From the NCBI GenBank assembly GCA_036971475.1, contig JBAIZL010000003.1, positions 49,862,842 through 49,926,841 on the forward strand: 64,000 nt of DNA, read 5' to 3'. The notes under the pieces were generated by a model. The model saw nothing but the letters and a program-made list of their open reading frames with translations. It had not been told where the DNA came from and ran no database searches. The translations under genes and the position numbers were made by a program. Numbering within the stretch: position 1 is the stretch's first letter; each line of letters starts with the position of its first letter. This DNA comes from Prosapia bicincta. Lineage: Eukaryota; Arthropoda; Insecta; Hemiptera; Cercopidae. Of the stretch, positions 61,165 to 64,000 are shown piece by piece.

Positions 61165-61443
61165 CAGAGGTGCTGAACCTTTTTGGAACCATGGGCCAAT
61201 TAAGTGTTCCATTTTCTCGAGCCGGGCTGCAGGATTAAAATATCTCGAGTTCAACAATTGGAATACGTCTTATCTAGTTGTGGTTACCTTTCAAATAATA
61301 TAGCCTACATTTTATATTTTAATATAAACATACATCCCACATATACATAGCCATTTTATAATTTATGATAGCCTATATACCTGTAACAACGTATCCAGTT
61401 AACAAATTCTCTATCTTGTTAATGTTACAATGTTGCTACTTTG
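61165..61443. repeat. hAT-like terminal sequence, copy 1
   Basis: Begins CAGAGGTGCTGAACC followed by TTTTTGGAACC, typical of hAT terminal inverted repeats, then GGGCCAATTAAG. It is a diverged direct copy of 61862-62103; both share TAGCCATTTTATAATTTATG near 61347 (CAGCCATTTT in copy 2) and AACAAATTCTCTATCTTG. The other end of this copy was not found; 61444-61860 is unassigned. Confidence 0.6.
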
Positions 61444-61861
61444 TTACATTATATGTAACTTAGATATATATATTACGTATATATTTACTTAAAGTAAATA
61501 TATCTCACGTTACATTTAATTTAAATAAAGTTATAAAAGCACACAAAATTATACACACATTTGGCAGCATTACAAGCTGTCTTCTTTGTGCGATTTCAAC
61601 AGGTCAAAAAGTGCTAGTGAAATATAAATATTTCTTCCTATATGGGTAATGTAAAATACTTGCCTTATTAGAAAACCATAAGAGCAGCCCTCTAACTGAA
61701 CAAATTATTATAAACTAATTACACTTGTACAACAAACTTTTAATTTAAAAACCTCTAATCACAACTCTAATCGAGTAAGAAATGATAATATAAACGCACT
61801 GGTCGAATAAAAACAGCTGATGACTCGATTTCCATGCAGTTTAAAGTCTAGAATTTAGATT

Positions 61862-62717
61862 AGGGGTGCTCAAAGTTTTTGGAACGTTGGGCCACTTAAG
61901 TTTTCCTTTTCCTGGCCGCAAGACTAAAATAATTGTAGTTCAAATATTGGAATAGTTCTTATGTAGTTCCTACATTTTTAATTATAATGTAAGCGTACAT
62001 CCCATACCTACACAGCCATTTTATAATTTATGATAGCCTACATACCTGTAACATCGTATCCAGTTAACAAATTCTCTATCTTGTTAATGTTACAATGCTG
62101 CTACTTGCATCAAGTATTTAAAGTTTACTACACTTATTAATCATACTGCACAATAATTCAAAACATAAAACCACTTTAAACTTGAAAATTAAAAAACATT
62201 TAATTAATTCTGAAAACTATTTATTTTAGTGGGTTATTTAACTGTTCAATGTCTATTTTAAACTTTGTAGATACTATTTCTAATGTTGATTCCAAGATAA
62301 TGTCAGTTGAACGCGTACGAGCTTTAGATTTGGTAGTTTTCATAAACGAAATTGAATGCTCACAGATAAAAGTACAACGAAACAAACACGAAATTTAAAA
62401 AAATATTTCTTGCAGATTAACCATTTCTACAGGCAATTTGTAGAAATCAAATATTGGAACTTCACACAGAATTATTACTTTAACTGAATCATGTGCTGCG
62501 GATCCAATAAGTTCCATTTGAATATTGTCTGGTGCATCCATACAATCAACATTGAACGGCGATTCAAAGATTTCAAATAACTATTCAAATTTATTAAGAC
62601 CATGAAATCTGCTTTCAAAATTTCCCTTCAAACATTATATTATGTTGCTATATTTCGAGAAGTCTAAGGTTTTAACAGCATCTGTTGAATTCATCCCCAT
62701 AAACGAAGGGAAGTTAA
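61862..62717 (-). mobile_element. hAT transposon remnant, interrupted by piggyBac
   Basis: The terminal-like sequence AGGGGTGCTCAAAG at 61862 is followed by the copy of the 61.2-kb segment and then a minus-strand transposase remnant. The element is cut at the TTAA (62714-62717) where the piggyBac inserted; the rest should lie beyond the window. Confidence 0.65.
62221..62713 (-). pseudogene. hAT transposase C-terminal remnant
   Basis: On the minus strand: FPSFMGMNSTDAVKTLDFSK, then stops, FESRFHGLNKFE, stop, ESPFNVDCMDAPDNIQMELI, then FRCTFICEQFNF, a frameshift, KTTKSKARTRSTDIILEST, and KFKIDIEQLNNPLK with a final stop at 62221. The CEQ-F, KSKARTRLTD-like and final LES motifs are those of the hAT dimerisation region (hATC) of ZBED/GTF2IRD2-like transposases. 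Several stops and a frameshift make it dead. The reading frame runs right up to the piggyBac TTAA. Confidence 0.75.
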
Positions 62718-64000
62718 CCCTAGAAAGCTAATCTATCAAAAAATTACGTTAAAGCTAAACTATCGTAAAATTTACGAATGTGGAAAAAAATAAATAATAA
62801 AAATATTTTTGGATACAAATTAAAACTTTAATGAACACAATTGGATTAGTTATATCATTACAAACATGTTTGTGTGAAATTTGAATATTTACAAGTCCTC
62901 TACGCAGTTAACGCAGCACTTTCCGCGATGCTCTGCACATATTGGTTTGTTGCAGCGGCAGCAGTAGACTGTGGTCATTCTTCTCTTCATCGATGGGCAA
63001 ATCCCACAAATTGTTCTTGGTGTGTTTTGAGGAAGGTCTTGGGCCCTATTTGGCACTGGAACTTTCAAGATATCGGCAATAGATTCCTTGAGTTTCCGGG
63101 TCAAAGTTGGGTATTGGAGCCGCTCTTGAAGCCAGGACTCAATAAGGCTGTGGTGAATTTCCATAGCAATTTTTCTTCTTGAAAGTGGTTTTTGTCCCCT
63201 TTTTACCAGATTTGTAACATAAATGACATAGGCATTCACTAATATAATGTTCAGGATGCCATAAAATACACACAAAGGCCACCGTTTAGTCTTACGACTA
63301 CAAGAAATCTGGTGGCACATTTGATCTAACGTGTCAACTGCTCCTTTTGTAGCATTGTAGGTTTCAATTATTTGAGGTTTTTTGGAGTCTTGATCGATGA
63401 CAGGTTTTTCATGGCAGGTTGATAGTAGTAAAACCACTTTTGAGTTTTTTACTTTGTAAGAAACCATAGTTTTTTGCCCGTCAAAACAGAATATACTCGT
63501 CCCTATGGCTCTGCCCTTAGGATTTTTCATTTCAGGAGGGATTTCTCGCTTATCTCTTCTTAGTGTGCCTACTATAGTGAGTTTATATGGATCTTCTAAG
63601 AGTGAGGTTGCCAATGGAACAGACGTGAACCAATTGTCCATAGTTATATTACGATTGGATCCATGACAAGCCGTTGACAACTTCTTCACAAAGAATTCGG
63701 CTTGAGGTAAACCTTCGGTGGACATCGTTTTTCCTGTGTAAGGTATAGCATCAACCATGTATTTTGTAGAATTGTCGCACATTAAAACTAACTTGAGGCC
63801 GTATTTATCAGGTTTGTTTGGAATATACATCCTGAACTTACATCTCCCACGAAATGCAAGTAGTTGTTCATCAATAGTTAAGAATGAACCAGGTTTGTAA
63901 GAACTTCGGCAGGCATTAATAAATAAATCCCAAGTTTCTCTCATAGGAGCAAAATTGTCTGTTTCCCTCCTATCAGCTCTAGTACCAGAATCATCAAAAC
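62714..64000 (-). mobile_element. piggyBac element (3' end in window, continues past right edge)
   Basis: TTAA at 62714-62717 is followed by CCCTAGAAAGCTAATCTA, matching the classic piggyBac terminal repeat. Inside lie a spacer and a second repeat, ACGTTAAAGCTAA with CGTAAAATTTACGAATG, the subterminal arrangement of the moth piggyBac 3' end. Only one end is visible. Confidence 0.92.
62889..64000 (-). CDS. piggyBac transposase (partial at window edge, otherwise open)
   Basis: A cut-and-paste DDD transposase inserting at TTAA. The frame is open from the stop at 62889 to the window edge; codons before the internal ATG at 63944 (TDNFAP then MRETWDLF) continue the family pattern, so the true start is outside. 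Counting from that ATG: SFLTIDEQLLAFRGRC with first catalytic Asp 25; RNITMDNWFTS, Asp 103; GAVDTLDQM, Asp 204 and 207; RKTKRWPL; and a C-terminal cysteine-rich domain 313-347 (CGIC, CCRCNKPIC, HRGKCCVNC), which in piggyBac binds the subterminal repeats. All visible key residues are intact. It clearly differs from the 31-kb remnant. The plus-strand open frame over it (62874-63182) is a shadow. Confidence 0.95.
   Translation of the reverse strand, partial: FDDSGTRADRRETDNFAPMRETWDLFINACRSSYKPGSFLTIDEQLLAFRGRCKFRMYIPNKPDKYGLKLVLMCDNSTKYMVDAIPYTGKTMSTEGLPQAEFFVKKLSTACHGSNRNITMDNWFTSVPLATSLLEDPYKLTIVGTLRRDKREIPPEMKNPKGRAIGTSIFCFDGQKTMVSYKVKNSKVVLLLSTCHEKPVIDQDSKKPQIIETYNATKGAVDTLDQMCHQISCSRKTKRWPLCVFYGILNIILVNAYVIYVTNLVKRGQKPLSRRKIAMEIHHSLIESWLQERLQYPTLTRKLKESIADILKVPVPNRAQDLPQNTPRTICGICPSMKRRMTTVYCCRCNKPICAEHRGKCCVNCVEDL

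Noticed and set aside
62874..63182. 102-codon plus-strand frame
   Set aside because: Antisense of the piggyBac transposase C-terminus.

Overview
Eukaryotic, AT-rich nuclear DNA, most likely from an arthropod (probably an insect). The spliced ankyrin-repeat exons look like an insect Ankyrin/Ank2 gene. The mobile elements (mariner, two piggyBac lineages, a hAT relic and several Penelope-like elements, PLEs) are typical of insect genomes. All identifications come from reading the sequence and its translations; no database was searched.

Layout. (1) About 501-27415 and about 40800-53180 are two blocks of one satellite. Its monomer is about 160 bp and all copies lie in the same orientation. Four monomer types (called A, B, C and D here, unrelated to the exon letters below) form a tetramer of about 640 bp, and these build larger units, including a 1918-bp twelve-monomer unit present twice in a row at about 16.7-20.6 kb. 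Monomers are degenerate at the outer edges (0.5-4 kb and 46-53 kb) and homogeneous towards the middle. (2) Between the blocks, 27.4-39.7 kb holds five plus-strand ankyrin exons with good splice sites. Their introns contain a 5'-truncated PLE relic, an internally deleted piggyBac with TTAA target duplications, and two short inverted-repeat PLE remnants. A dead mariner separates the last exon from the second satellite block. (3) From 53.2 to 64 kb there is AT-rich non-satellite DNA, weak exon candidates, a 258-bp tandem repeat, one PLE with an intact 766-codon RT/GIY-YIG frame, microsatellites, a decayed hAT transposon, and a piggyBac inserted into the hAT that runs off the right edge with an open transposase frame.

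Main observation. The ankyrin exons are in permuted order. Called A-B-C-D-E by position, the known repeat order of animal ankyrins requires C-D-E-A-B. Exons E and A join in phase to complete exactly one 33-residue repeat, whereas B to C would break the periodicity. The permuted segment lies inside the satellite. A misassembly through the satellite, a tandem duplication of the gene, or a real circular permutation could each explain it.

A second theme is a set of short PLE remnants (4.5, 37.2, 37.8 and 48.3 kb) shaped as inverted repeats. Three are flanked by 11-13 bp target duplications and the fourth by a 9-bp candidate. Several carry a hammerhead-ribozyme-like motif (CTGANGA, hairpin, GAAA), which also occurs after the intact PLE frame. 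No CRISPR, tRNA or rRNA was seen.
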